Part shown: one piece after another, positions 1 to 8,543 of the stretch
Layout of the letters: every line of letters begins with the position of its first letter
Position numbering within the stretch: position 1 is the stretch's first letter
NCBI RefSeq assembly: GCF_001299475.1
Contig: NZ_CYUJ01000003.1
Span: forward strand, 562,409 to 626,408
From: Neofamilia massiliensis
GTDB taxonomy: Bacteria; Bacillota; Clostridia; Tissierellales; Peptoniphilaceae
Reading direction: 5' to 3'
DNA: 64,000 nt
Position numbers and translations under genes: made by a program
The notes under the pieces: generated by a model
Databases searched by the model: none
Told to the model about the DNA's origin: nothing
Seen by the model: only the letters and a program-made list of their open reading frames with translations

Positions 1-836
1 ATAAAAACTGGAATGTTTTTTTCTAATGCCTTTTCAAAAATTGTATTTACACAAGTTTCTCTTTCATTAACATCTGTATTTAAGGTTCCTGAATGGTAGA
101 CTCCTAAAATTATTCCATCAATTTCATCTAGGCTAATTAGGTCATATCTAAGTCCAACATAGGGAATTAACATTAAAATGTTTTTCTTGGCCAAGGACAA
201 GTCGTCGTATAGAGGTTTTCTCTCATTTAATTCTTCAACTGGATGGGCCTGGTCTGAAAGGACAAATTTTCCATCTACAATTTGGCCAAACTCCCTGTTT
301 TTATATCTCTTATAGCCATCAAGAGATTGGTCCATTTGTTTTACTCTTGAGCCAAGATGAACTTGGATTTCTCCTCTTTCGTCCTTATAAACTACAAAGA
401 CTCCTTGAACATCACAGGTGTAAATAAAGTCAATTGCTGAAACAAAGTTTATTGTCCCATTTGAAATTTCCATATCAATTGGATGGTTAGCTGAAACTAA
501 AACTAAAGGCAAGCCCTTGGTTGCAAATAACATTGAAAGTACATTTGCTGAATAGGCCATGGTGTCTGTTCCGTGAGTTATTATTACTCCCTTGTAGCCG
601 TCAAGATTCATTGTCCTTATTGACTCTATTAAGACATTTAGTTTTTTTATAGTCATGTTCTCACTTAGGGTATAAATTGGTCTAATAATGTCAAAGTCAA
701 AGCCGTAGAGTTCTTTTTTCTCTAAGACTTCTTTTTTTCTATAAATATCTGCATCGCCAATTGAAAGGGACCTAATGCCATCTACACTTTTTGTTGCAAA
801 GGTTCCACCAGTTTCAATTACTAATATTTTGTCCAT
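1..836 (-). CDS. Type I/II L-asparaginase family protein (3' part cut by window edge)
   Basis: Hydrolyses asparagine to aspartate and ammonia if it is a true asparaginase. The reading frame starts at an ATG at 836 with AAGGAGG just upstream and stays open for about 278 codons to the window edge, so the C-terminal end is missing. The first active-site block ETGGTFAT (residues 8-15, nucleophile Thr12) and the second block HGTDTM (residues 88-93) are both present, which fixes the family. It lies 14 bp after the ApbE gene and is probably last or near last in the rnr-smpB-apbE transcript. No signal peptide is visible, which favours a cytoplasmic enzyme. Whether it prefers Asn, Gln or another amide cannot be read from the sequence. 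Confidence 0.88.
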   Translation of the reverse strand, partial: MDKILVIETGGTFATKSVDGIRSLSIGDADIYRKKEVLEKKELYGFDFDIIRPIYTLSENMTIKKLNVLIESIRTMNLDGYKGVIITHGTDTMAYSANVLSMLFATKGLPLVLVSANHPIDMEISNGTINFVSAIDFIYTCDVQGVFVVYKDERGEIQVHLGSRVKQMDQSLDGYKRYKNREFGQIVDGKFVLSDQAHPVEELNERKPLYDDLSLAKKNILMLIPYVGLRYDLISLDEIDGIILGVYHSGTLNTDVNERETCVNTIFEKALEKNIPVF

Positions 837-850
837 AAGGCCTCCTTAAA

Positions 851-2029
851 TTAATTAACTGGACTTGCGCCCATTGATTCCATATAAGCTTCCATGCCTG
901 GAGTGTGAACAGTTGTTCCGTCTTTTAAAATCCAAAAACCTTCTACTCCGTCTATTGAATTTATTAAATCAAAGCCGTCACTTACGTCCATACAAAATAC
1001 TGCTGTTGACAAAAAGTCTGCCAGGGCTGAACTATCTGTTACTATTGTTAAAGACCTAAAGTGGTCTGCTGGATAAAGAGTGTCTACATCTATTATATGG
1101 TGGTAGTTTCTTCCGTCAACTGTAAAATATCTTTCATAGTCTCCTGAGGTTACTACACTTTTTCCATTTACGTAGAGAATTTCTTTTATTGAATCAACTG
1201 AGTCATTTCCGTGAGCTTCTGGATTTTGAACGCCTACTGCCCAATTATCTCTTTTGCCATCTGATGGACCGCCTATGGCCCTAACATTTCCTCCTGCAGA
1301 AATTAATACAGACTTGGCCCCCATTTCTTCAAGTTCTTTCGCCACTAGTTCAACTGCATAGCCTTTAGCAACTGAGCCTAAATCTAGTTTTGTCTTTGGA
1401 TCAGAAATAAAAACTGTTTTGTTTTCCTTGTCTAAGACTATGCTGTCTATGTTTGTAAAGGAGTCAGCTGCCTTTAGTTCTTCAAGGCTTGGTAGGGCTT
1501 TGTTGTCACTGTGGTCGTGACCTTCTTCTCCATAAATATCCATGGCCCTTCTCCAAATTTCTGTAACTCTGCCAAAGGATATGTCGTTTTTGTGAGAATA
1601 GTTTTTATAGTCTGCTAAAGCTGATTCTATAAGGTCAAAAAGTTCATCTGAAACTTGAACTGGATTTTTTCCTGCTTGGTCGTTGATAGTATAAACATTG
1701 TTTACTCCTTCATAGGCATCGAAGGAAGAAAATTCCTTGTGGAGGTCAGCCATCCTATCTTTTATATAGTTGCTGTACTTGTAGCCTTCCTCATCACTTT
1801 CTGCAAAAACTGCAGTTTGGGTAACTGTATCAAAGCTATCAAAAAAATAATTGCTGTATTTATTTAGGCCATCAGTTGCTTCAACTTTAATTGTATCTTC
1901 TGATTCTACTTCTTGGCCTTCAACTTGTGTTTGACTTTCTTCTGTTTTTTCTCCAGAAGTTTTTTCCTGGCAGCCAGCTAGACTTAATAAGGCTAGGCCT
2001 AGGAGAAAAATTCTCTTAAATTTTTTCAT
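851..2029 (-). CDS. apbE: FAD:protein FMN transferase, ApbE family lipoprotein
   Basis: ApbE proteins attach FMN covalently to Thr/Ser of partner proteins (Rnf/Nqr subunits, extracellular flavoproteins) outside the membrane, using FAD. The 392-residue product has a lipoprotein signal with lipobox LAGC (Cys20), then an acidic Ser/Glu linker. The ApbE blocks follow: DLGSVAKGYA (216-225), SAGGN (244-248), SGDYERYF (295-302) and a HHIID block at 310-314. The last block reads HHIIDVDTLYPA instead of the usual HIIDPxTGxP, so the Pro and Thr-Gly next to the metal-binding Asp are altered. No Rnf or Nqr subunit lies in the window, so the flavinylated partner is unknown. Confidence 0.88.
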   Translation of the reverse strand: MKKFKRIFLLGLALLSLAGCQEKTSGEKTEESQTQVEGQEVESEDTIKVEATDGLNKYSNYFFDSFDTVTQTAVFAESDEEGYKYSNYIKDRMADLHKEFSSFDAYEGVNNVYTINDQAGKNPVQVSDELFDLIESALADYKNYSHKNDISFGRVTEIWRRAMDIYGEEGHDHSDNKALPSLEELKAADSFTNIDSIVLDKENKTVFISDPKTKLDLGSVAKGYAVELVAKELEEMGAKSVLISAGGNVRAIGGPSDGKRDNWAVGVQNPEAHGNDSVDSIKEILYVNGKSVVTSGDYERYFTVDGRNYHHIIDVDTLYPADHFRSLTIVTDSSALADFLSTAVFCMDVSDGFDLINSIDGVEGFWILKDGTTVHTPGMEAYMESMGASPVN

Positions 2030-2048
2030 CTACGTCTTTCCTCTTACT

Positions 2049-2525
2049 TTAATATTTTAAATTTTGTCTCATAGCCCTATCTATTGATCTTTTCGAATCT
2101 CTTTCGGCTATTGAATCTCTTTTGTCATAGAGTTTTTTACCCTTGGCCACGGCAATTTCAATTTTTACCCTGCCATTAACCAGGTAAAGTCTTAGGGGGA
2201 TTATAGTCATGCCTTGTTTTTGAACTTCTCCTTCAAGTTTTCTAATTTCCCTCTTGTGTAAAAGGAGCTTTCTCCTTCTCATTGGATCTTCATTAAAAAT
2301 ATTTCCCTGTTCATAGGGGCTAATGTGCATATTGTCAACAAAGGCCTCGCCGTTTTTAAAAGAAATATAGGCATCTTGAAGGTTGGCCGATCCCTTTCTT
2401 ATTGACTTTACTTCTGTCCCCTTTAAAACTAGACCAGCCTCAAAGGTATTTTCTATAAAATACTCATGTCTGGCCTTTCTATTTGTAACTAAATTATTGC
2501 CATCTAGTTTTTTCTTTTTTGCCAT
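2049..2525 (-). CDS. smpB: SsrA-binding protein SmpB
   Basis: Binds tmRNA and brings it to stalled ribosomes for trans-translation. The 158-residue length is standard. The N-terminal beta-barrel motif [13 protein letters not shown], the [13 protein letters not shown] segment, and the basic C-terminal tail with the [13 protein letters not shown] region all match SmpB. The gene follows rnr by 14 bp, the classic rnr-smpB pairing; RNase R also acts in trans-translation. The tmRNA gene often found downstream is not here: apbE follows instead. Confidence 0.96.
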   Translation of the reverse strand: MAKKKKLDGNNLVTNRKARHEYFIENTFEAGLVLKGTEVKSIRKGSANLQDAYISFKNGEAFVDNMHISPYEQGNIFNEDPMRRRKLLLHKREIRKLEGEVQKQGMTIIPLRLYLVNGRVKIEIAVAKGKKLYDKRDSIAERDSKRSIDRAMRQNLKY

Positions 2526-2539
2526 CTTATCTTCCTCTT

Positions 2540-4657
2540 CTAATTTATTATAATAAAGTCTATGGCATATTTTTCCACATCTACATTATATACTTTTATC
2601 TTAACCTTGTCTCCAAGACTGTAGGTTTTTTGAGTTTTCTCGCCTACTGCTGTCATATTCTCTCTATTATAAACATAGTAGTCATCTTCAAGGCTGTTAT
2701 AAGACACTAGGCCTTCAACTGTGTTCTCTAATTCTACAAAAATTCCAAAGGAAGTTATGCCAGAAATTATTCCCTCATATTCACAACCAATATAGTCGAC
2801 CATATACTCGGCTTTTTTAATTTTTTCAACATCTCTTTCTGCTTCTTCTGCCAGCCTTTCCATTTTTGACGAATGACTAGCAACTTCAGGAAGGATTTCT
2901 TCATAGTGGTCTAGCCTTCTTGAATTTAGACGGCCATTTATGTTTTCTTTAATAATCCTGTGAATTTGTAAGTCTGGATACCTTCTTATTGGTGCAGTAA
3001 AGTGTGAGTAGTACTTTGATGACAGGCCAAAGTGAATGTCATTTTCTTCAGAGTACTTGGCCTTTTTTAAAGACCTTAGCATCATTCTAGAAACTAACAT
3101 TTCTTCTTTCTTTCCTTGGACTTCTTCTATAACAGCTTGAAGCTCTTTAGGGTGAATTTCGTTTTGCGAAGTTTTTACAGAATATCCTAGACCTCTAACA
3201 AAATTTAAAAAGGTCATAAGCTTTTCGTCATCAGGCTTTTCGTGGATCCTGTATAAAAATGGTATCTCCTGCCAAAAGTAATTTTCAGAAACAGTTTGGT
3301 TGCTAACTAGCATAAACTCTTCTATTAATCTATTGGCCACTCGCCTTTCTTCTTTAGAAATATCTAAAACTTTTCCTCTTTGGTCTAAGTCGATTTTAGT
3401 TTCAGCAAAGTTAAAGTCAATGGCTCCCTTGTCGTGGCGTCTCTTGTTTAAAATTTCCATCAGGTCTTTCATGTTTGTAAGAACCTGGCAAATTTCTGGA
3501 CCTAAAATGTCCTTAGAAGCTTTGTCGTCATCTTCTAAATAGTTTGATACATCAGTATAGGTAAGTCTAGCCTTGGACCTAATTAGTCCCTGGCAAATTT
3601 CTGAATTTACAACCTTGCCCCTTGGGTCAATTTCCATTAGGACGCTAAGAGTAAGCCTGTCCTCTCCTGGATTTAGAGAACAAATTCCATTTGACAACTC
3701 TTCAGGTAGCATTGGCACAACCCTATCTATTAAATAAACAGAGTTGCCTCTTTTTTTAGCTTCCTTGTCAAGGTCTGAGTATTCTCTTACATAGTGAGAA
3801 ACATCTGCAATGTGAACGCCTAGAAGAAAGTTGCCATTTTCTAATATTTCAAGGCCAACTGCGTCGTCAAGGTCTTTAGCATCTGCTCCGTCAATTGTAA
3901 AAATCAAATCATCTCTAAAGTCCTTGCGAATTTTTAAATCTTCGTCTTTAACACTTAAAGGCATGGCCTGAGCTTCGTCTAAAACACTTTGTGGAAATTC
4001 CATTCTTATGCCATGCTTGTAGGCTACAGAAAGAACATCTATGCCATCTTCGTCTGGAAAACCTAAAACTTCTACAACTTCTCCTTCAGGTTTTCTGTCG
4101 TCTTCTGGATACTTGGTTATTTTTACATAGACCTTTTGCCCATCTACTGCTCCCTTTAAGTCCTTGGCCCTTACAAAGATGTCGTAATTAATGGACTTGT
4201 TGTCTGGAATAATAAAGGCAAAGTCATCTTTTTTCTTTTTGGAAACTTTTCCCACTATGTTTTTTATATTTCTATTTATAATTTTTTTTACATAGCCTTC
4301 AGCTTTTTCTGAATCAGTGGCCTTAGTTTTTAAGACAACTAAAACTTCGTCCTTGTCCATGGCTGTGTTTAAATCATTTTTCGCCACAAAAATATCATCT
4401 CTGCCTTCAACTATGACAAAGGCAAAGCCTCTTTGGGCCATGTCAACTTGGCCAACAAAAATATTGTCTTGGTCTAAAAGCTTGTAGCGAGATTTTTTAT
4501 CCTTAACTAGGAGATTTTCTTTTTCCATTTGTTTCAAGGTCTTATAGACAAGTTTTGCTTCTTTCCCTCTTACTCCAATGATTTCAGCTAGATCTTCTTG
4601 GGTAAGAGGTCTCTTTGCTTCTTTAATTATTTCAAGTATGTTTTCTTTTAGTGCCAT
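2540..4657 (-). CDS. rnr: Ribonuclease R
   Basis: 3'-5' exoribonuclease that degrades structured RNA and defective mRNA. In the 705-residue protein the order is an N-terminal winged-helix domain (1-60), OB-fold cold-shock domains (about 65-230), the RNB catalytic domain with the metal-binding motif [12 protein letters not shown] (255-266), and a C-terminal S1 domain (about 620-705, [17 protein letters not shown]). The basic Lys-rich tail seen in gamma-proteobacterial RNase R is missing, as in many Firmicutes. It lies 12 bp after the toxin-like gene and 14 bp before smpB, so it may be co-transcribed with both. Confidence 0.95.
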   Translation of the reverse strand: MALKENILEIIKEAKRPLTQEDLAEIIGVRGKEAKLVYKTLKQMEKENLLVKDKKSRYKLLDQDNIFVGQVDMAQRGFAFVIVEGRDDIFVAKNDLNTAMDKDEVLVVLKTKATDSEKAEGYVKKIINRNIKNIVGKVSKKKKDDFAFIIPDNKSINYDIFVRAKDLKGAVDGQKVYVKITKYPEDDRKPEGEVVEVLGFPDEDGIDVLSVAYKHGIRMEFPQSVLDEAQAMPLSVKDEDLKIRKDFRDDLIFTIDGADAKDLDDAVGLEILENGNFLLGVHIADVSHYVREYSDLDKEAKKRGNSVYLIDRVVPMLPEELSNGICSLNPGEDRLTLSVLMEIDPRGKVVNSEICQGLIRSKARLTYTDVSNYLEDDDKASKDILGPEICQVLTNMKDLMEILNKRRHDKGAIDFNFAETKIDLDQRGKVLDISKEERRVANRLIEEFMLVSNQTVSENYFWQEIPFLYRIHEKPDDEKLMTFLNFVRGLGYSVKTSQNEIHPKELQAVIEEVQGKKEEMLVSRMMLRSLKKAKYSEENDIHFGLSSKYYSHFTAPIRRYPDLQIHRIIKENINGRLNSRRLDHYEEILPEVASHSSKMERLAEEAERDVEKIKKAEYMVDYIGCEYEGIISGITSFGIFVELENTVEGLVSYNSLEDDYYVYNRENMTAVGEKTQKTYSLGDKVKIKVYNVDVEKYAIDFIIIN

Positions 4658-4669
4658 AAGCCCTCCATT

Positions 4670-4960
4670 TTATTTTTCTAAATCTAAGGCCAGTCTTATA
4701 AAGTCTAGGTCCTTGTTAAAAATTCTATCGATATACAAATCGCCTGCTCCTATTCTTAAAAATATCAGATGGTCATTAATACTAGTATAATAATAAGTTA
4801 ATCCCTCATTTGAAATTGATTTTAATTCTTTTTTATCTATCCTGCCAATTCCTTCTACTAGGTCGCTAACAGAAACTATGGCGAGAACTGGATCTTTATT
4901 TATAAGGTCATTTTTTAAAGCGGCCAGGTCTTCTAAGGCCTTTAAAGAGTATTTAATCAT
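4670..4960 (-). CDS. RelE/ParE-like toxin of a type II toxin-antitoxin module
   Basis: A 96-residue protein with RelE/ParE-like layout: two N-terminal helices (IKYSLKALEDLAALKNDL), then a beta-rich half with TYYYTSINDHLIFLRI and LYIDRIFN, which resembles the core strands of RelE/YoeB-type folds. It starts one base after the stop of the antitoxin-like gene and is followed 12 bp later by rnr. RelE-type toxins cut mRNA at the ribosome and ParE types poison gyrase; the sequence does not settle which. The family call rests on size, fold pattern and position, so it is moderately secure. Confidence 0.62.
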   Translation of the reverse strand: MIKYSLKALEDLAALKNDLINKDPVLAIVSVSDLVEGIGRIDKKELKSISNEGLTYYYTSINDHLIFLRIGAGDLYIDRIFNKDLDFIRLALDLEK

Positions 4961-4961
4961 T

Positions 4962-5258
4962 TTAATAGAGTCCTAAAAACATTAGTACCTGATCTTGCTT
5001 TATTTCAGGGCCAGAAAAGGATTCTCTTCCTACTTTTAATTCTTTAAAGAGAAAGTCTCTGGCATTTTTTCCTATATTTGTATAATAATCCTTGGCCAAT
5101 TCATGGTTATAAGTTAGTCTTTCATCGCTTACAGATGAATATAAAAATAAATTTACTGCCTGGTCTAAATTTAAATTATTTTCTTTTAAAAGCGTCTCAA
5201 TTTCTCTAAGGATAGGTTCACTTAGTTCGAGGCTTACTTGTACTTTTTTCCCAAACAT
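4962..5258 (-). CDS. RelB/DinJ-like antitoxin
   Basis: A 98-residue protein whose N-terminus (KVQVSLELSEPILREIETLL, then NNLNLDQAVNLFLYSS) has the beta-strand plus two-helix layout of ribbon-helix-helix antitoxins of the RelB/DinJ type. The C-terminal half would wrap the toxin. It is the first gene of the transcript that goes on to the toxin-like gene, rnr and smpB. A GGAGG site sits 4-5 bases before the ATG. If real, it should repress its own promoter between 5259 and 5350; I see no convincing operator there. Confidence 0.6.
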   Translation of the reverse strand: MFGKKVQVSLELSEPILREIETLLKENNLNLDQAVNLFLYSSVSDERLTYNHELAKDYYTNIGKNARDFLFKELKVGRESFSGPEIKQDQVLMFLGLY

Positions 5259-5360
5259 AGGCCCTCCAATTTTTTCTATTTATTAATACCCAAAAGGCTA
5301 TCATCTATTAATTTTCGGATTTTTCCACCTATAAATATAACACAATTTTTCTCTCCATGC

Positions 5361-5390
5361 AAAAACCGAGGCCAGTCTTGACCTCGGTTT
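5361..5390 (-). terminator. Rho-independent terminator after the G5/3D protein
   Basis: A 9-bp perfect stem (AAACCGAGG at 5363-5371 with CCTCGGTTT at 5382-5390) with a 10-base loop, followed on the minus strand by a short T-run. It ends the minus-strand transcript just past the stop at 5395 and separates it from the toxin-antitoxin operon. Confidence 0.85.
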
Positions 5391-5394
5391 AATA

Positions 5395-6468
5395 CTATTC
5401 TAATACATATACTTTTACCATTCTTCTGCCAAATTGTTTTACAGTGTCTCTAGATTGGAAGAATAAGTCGATTTTATTTCCCTTTATAGCTCCACCTGTA
5501 TCTTCGGCACTTGCCATTCCATATGATGGCCATTCGTCCATAGACTCAATGTAAAGTGTTGATCCTAGTGGAATAACACTTTTGTCTACAGCTACAACGC
5601 CTGGTCTTAGGTTTGTTCCTATAGCTGTTACAGCACCCCAATGACCATTTGATTCAACTGATGCATCATAGGCTGTTGCATTCATGGTTAAAACCTTTAA
5701 GATTTTTCTACCATTGATGTAGCCAGATTTAATTTCTTCTGAGCTGGCTTTTGCGTTTGCAATTTTTTCTTTTACTACTTGTACTTCTTTTGTTCCTACT
5801 TCTAAAATTCTCTTTACAGGTTTGTTTACAACTTTTTCTTCTACTAAATGAGACTCAACTTCAACCCCATTCATAACAGTGATTCCAGTTGTAACAATTT
5901 TTGATCCGTCTTTTCCCTCTTGAATAATAAGAGCTTGGCCCTTATCAATTTCAGGATTTTCTCTTGTTTCTTCTTCAAATGGAATTGAAACAACTTCTGT
6001 AACAGTTTTTTCATAAACTCTGTTTACTATAATTAATGGATCCTTGTCTTCTGTAAATCTGATATTTTCAGTTGACTTTGGAATTGTATAGTCTTTTTCT
6101 TTTAACTCATAGCCATACTCTTTAAGTATTTCAGATACCTTTAAATTTCCTGTTTGAACTGTCTTTTCTTCTCCGTTGTCAAGAATGATGACATTTTTTG
6201 GAGACCTTACGGTAATTTCCATGCCATTTTTTATGGCTGTATCTACTTTGTGACTTAAGTATATATGATCAACTAATTCAATATTTCTTTCTGCTAATAA
6301 GTCTTTTACTGTATTTGAAGTAGTATTAATGACTGTGCTTTCTCCATTATAAACAAGGGTTACTTCGTTAGTTAACATAGTTGTAAAGCCCATGCCTATA
6401 AGTACAAAAGCGAGCAACATCAATATCAGACGGAACTTTCCTCTGAATTGATTTTTGTTCTGACTCAT
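5395..6468 (-). CDS. YabE-like cell-wall protein: DUF348, G5 and 3D domains
   Basis: Probable peptidoglycan-active protein of the Firmicutes Rpf/YabE/YocH group. The 357 residues have an N-terminal membrane anchor (about 13-31), two DUF348 ubiquitin-like repeats (about 35-150), a G5 domain that binds cell-wall sugars (about 150-230), and a C-terminal 3D (double-psi barrel) domain from about 265, with the blocks TAYDAS, IPLGSTLYIES and AEDTGGAIKGNKIDLFF carrying its conserved Asp residues. It is a single-gene unit with its own promoter and terminator. WalR-type direct repeats lie in its upstream region; WalR controls 3D-domain wall hydrolases in Bacillus. Confidence 0.9.
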   Translation of the reverse strand: MSQNKNQFRGKFRLILMLLAFVLIGMGFTTMLTNEVTLVYNGESTVINTTSNTVKDLLAERNIELVDHIYLSHKVDTAIKNGMEITVRSPKNVIILDNGEEKTVQTGNLKVSEILKEYGYELKEKDYTIPKSTENIRFTEDKDPLIIVNRVYEKTVTEVVSIPFEEETRENPEIDKGQALIIQEGKDGSKIVTTGITVMNGVEVESHLVEEKVVNKPVKRILEVGTKEVQVVKEKIANAKASSEEIKSGYINGRKILKVLTMNATAYDASVESNGHWGAVTAIGTNLRPGVVAVDKSVIPLGSTLYIESMDEWPSYGMASAEDTGGAIKGNKIDLFFQSRDTVKQFGRRMVKVYVLE

Positions 6469-6493
6469 AATTACCTCCTGTTAAAAACTGAAT

Positions 6494-6510
6494 TGTAACT
6501 TTTTTGTAAC
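6494..6510 (+). promoter_or_regulatory. WalR-type direct repeat TGTAAC-N5-TGTAAC
   Basis: Two identical hexamers (6494-6499 and 6505-6510) separated by five T residues match the WalR (YycF) consensus TGTWAH-N5-TGTWAH exactly. The site lies between the proposed -10 element and the start codon of the G5/3D gene and reads opposite to the gene. A downstream position usually means repression, but this assumes the promoter at 6528-6556 is the one used. Confidence 0.6.
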
Positions 6511-6527
6511 TTTTCAGCTCTATTGAG

Positions 6528-6556
6528 ATATTAATTTATTTGTATAATTTTGTCAA
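6528..6556 (-). promoter_or_regulatory. Sigma-A-like promoter for the G5/3D gene
   Basis: On the minus strand, TTGACA (6551-6556), a 17-base spacer, then TAATAT (6528-6533). The -35 is perfect and the -10 matches 4 of 6. The transcript would have a leader of about 50 bases with the AGGAGG site before the ATG at 6468. Confidence 0.6.
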
Positions 6557-6669
6557 CATTTTTAACCAGTTGCTGTAAGCCTTTGTATATCTAGCTTATA
6601 GGGTTTTTTCAAATATAAAGTCATTTTTTCAAGCCCTAGGATTCAGTATTTACAAGGCTTGTAAAAAGT

Positions 6670-6697
6670 ATTACAGAATTGTTACAAAAATATTACC
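6670..6697 (-). promoter_or_regulatory. Second WalR-like cluster: three hexamers with 5-base spacers
   Basis: On the minus strand the order is GGTAAT-N5-TGTAAC-N5-TGTAAT (6692-6697, 6681-6686, 6670-6675). Two of the three hexamers match TGTWAH fully, and the phasing is 11 bases throughout. It reads in the direction of the G5/3D gene and lies about 115-140 bases upstream of that gene's promoter. It is also about 150 bases upstream of the divergent CNNM gene promoter, so it could serve either. Confidence 0.55.
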
Positions 6698-6841
6698 TGA
6701 GTTTTTCATTTTTTTACTTCTAAGAGATAAATCTTTATAAGGCTGTTCATTACTAGCCTTTAGCCATTCAAATCTTTGACTTAATTTAAAATAAATTTTC
6801 TTAAGTTTTCATTAGGAAGTAGATATTTTTTTATTTCCTGT

Positions 6842-6849
6842 GGTATAAT
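6842..6849 (+). promoter_or_regulatory. Extended -10 promoter for the CNNM/CorC-like gene
   Basis: TGGTATAAT (TG motif plus perfect TATAAT at 6844-6849) lies 35 bases before the ATG at 6884. No good -35 hexamer is present at 17 bases, which is typical of extended -10 promoters. The rest of the 415-base divergent gap (6469-6883) holds the WalR-like repeats and the inverted repeat TTTACAA-GGC-TTGTAAA near 6649. Confidence 0.58.
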
Positions 6850-6883
6850 AAAGGAAATCTTAATTTTAAAGGAGTGTTGATTT

Positions 6884-8146
6884 ATGGGAATTGATCCACT
6901 GCCCCAGATAATAGTTGCCTTAGTAGCTCTATTTCTTAGTGGTTTTTTTACCCTTTTAAAGTATTCTTACCAGGACTTAAATAAATTTAAAATCCAAGAG
7001 TTTATGGAAGAAGACTTAATTACTAGTAAAAAAGAAGGCCAGCTTTTAATTCTTTTAGATAACTTATCAGACTTGCAAACTGCCTTTCTAATTTCAGATT
7101 ACTTTTCAAATGCCTTTGCTGCTGCAGCAATTGCATCTATTGGCTATTACTGCTACCAACTAACAGGACTTATTGTCGCTGTTATTGTAGCGTCTATTTT
7201 GATTCTAGTAATAGGAGAAAGTGCCCCCTACTATATATCTTGGGCCATGGGCAACAAGGTTTGTATAAAATTTGTAGGCTTTGCCCTTGCTTATACAAAA
7301 TTCTCCCGCCCAATTTGTTCTTTTGTCAGTGTATCTTCAAAGGCACTAGGCTCACTGTTTGGTCTAGAAAAAGACAGCAAGGAACCAAAAATAACTGAAG
7401 ACCAACTTTTCAATGCAATGAACCTATCAAAGGAACAAGGTCTCTTAGACGTTAACGAGTATGGCATTATAGAAAAAGTTTTTGATTTTTCCGATACTTA
7501 TGTAAAAGATGTTATGACGCCAAGAACAGATGTAGTTGCCATTGACATTGAAGACACTAGTATGGACGAGATTATTAAAACTTTTGTGGAAGAAGGATAT
7601 TCTAGAATTCCCTTCTATGAAAATGACATAGACAATGTCCTTGGAATCCTTCACGTTAAAGATCTACTTCCTATAATAAACGAAAAAGATATAGACATTA
7701 GAAAATATTTGAGAAAACCTATTTACTCTTTTGAATATCAAAAATCTTCCTATCTCTTTGCCCAAATGAGAAAAAATAATTCTACCATGGCCATAGTCTT
7801 AGATGAATACGGTGGAACTGATGGCATTGTAACTATGGAAGACTTAATAGAAGAAATTGTAGGAGAAATTGAAGACGAATATGACGATGACTCAATAGAT
7901 GAAGAAATTAGAGTCTTAAACAAAAACGCCTACCTTTTAGATGGAGCTTTAAGATTAGAAGACTTAAACGAAAGACTAAACTTGAGATTAGAATCAGATG
8001 AGGTAGATACAATAGCAGGATTTATTTTCGAAAAGTTCGATAGGATTCCTGAACAAGGAGAAGTATTAGAATATGAAAATCTTATTTTTACTATCTTAGA
8101 CTTAGACAAAAATAGAATTTCAAAAATTAAATTACAAGTAAAATAG
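6884..8146 (+). CDS. CNNM/CorC-type membrane protein with CBS pair (hemolysin C family)
   Basis: 420-residue integral membrane protein of the DUF21-CBS-CorC_HlyC family, implicated in Mg2+ (or Co2+) efflux or homeostasis. The N-terminal DUF21 part has membrane segments at about 8-25, 85-115 and 120-145. A Bateman CBS pair follows from about 205 to 325 with the family blocks [13 protein letters not shown] and [17 protein letters not shown]. The C-terminal CorC_HlyC domain covers about 345-420. The ribosome site AAAGGAG precedes the ATG. Monocistronic: it has its own promoter and is followed by two hairpin terminators. Confidence 0.9.
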   Translation: MGIDPLPQIIVALVALFLSGFFTLLKYSYQDLNKFKIQEFMEEDLITSKKEGQLLILLDNLSDLQTAFLISDYFSNAFAAAAIASIGYYCYQLTGLIVAVIVASILILVIGESAPYYISWAMGNKVCIKFVGFALAYTKFSRPICSFVSVSSKALGSLFGLEKDSKEPKITEDQLFNAMNLSKEQGLLDVNEYGIIEKVFDFSDTYVKDVMTPRTDVVAIDIEDTSMDEIIKTFVEEGYSRIPFYENDIDNVLGILHVKDLLPIINEKDIDIRKYLRKPIYSFEYQKSSYLFAQMRKNNSTMAIVLDEYGGTDGIVTMEDLIEEIVGEIEDEYDDDSIDEEIRVLNKNAYLLDGALRLEDLNERLNLRLESDEVDTIAGFIFEKFDRIPEQGEVLEYENLIFTILDLDKNRISKIKLQVK

Positions 8147-8180
8147 CAAGCAGCCATCTGCTTGTTATTTTTTTTTATTT
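8147..8180 (+). terminator. Terminator directly after the CNNM gene
   Basis: A 7-bp stem CAAGCAG (8147-8153) / CTGCTTG (8158-8164) with tetraloop CCAT, followed by a long T-rich tail. It starts at the base after the stop codon. Confidence 0.8.
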
Positions 8181-8188
8181 TTCCAAAG

Positions 8189-8222
8189 AAAAAACTGGAA
8201 GCTTGACTCCCAGTTTTTTTCT
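8189..8222. terminator. Second hairpin, usable in both directions
   Basis: AAAACTGG (8191-8198) pairs with CCAGTTTT (8210-8217), flanked by A and T runs on both sides, so it can act as a terminator for either strand. Beyond it lies a gap without a gene to 8543. That gap holds the Fur-like site and promoter at 8263-8290 and a weak hairpin near 8333-8350. I found no clear promoter close to lemA. Confidence 0.7.
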
Positions 8223-8262
8223 TTTTCTAACAATTTTTAATAAGAGGTAAATAATAGTAAGT

Positions 8263-8290
8263 TTGATTGATAACTATTATCAACTATTAT
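8263..8290 (+). promoter_or_regulatory. Promoter overlapped by a Fur-box-like palindrome
   Basis: TTGATT (8263-8268), 16 bases, TATTAT (8285-8290) forms a plausible promoter. Between them lies the palindrome TGATAACTATTATCA (8268-8282), which matches the Bacillus 7-1-7 Fur box TGATAATNATTATCA at every position but one. Transcription would start near 8297 and run toward lemA, about 250 bases away, or give a short RNA. Confidence 0.5.
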
Positions 8291-8543
8291 TATAGCAGAG
8301 GTTTTTTTCTTTTCTTTAAAATTTTACAGGCCTTTTTTTAGGCTTTTACATATTTTATTTTTATTTTCTTGTCTAGCTAGTTTTTTAACTAATAAATTTT
8401 GTCTTGAACTTGTATTTTGGGGTATTAATTAAACATAAAGATTTAGTTTTTATAAGACAAGACTAAAATTAAAAACTTTTTTCTTTTTAAAAACAAAAGC
8501 TTGCTAATATATTTTTTAACTTACAAGCATAAAGGAGGATTTT

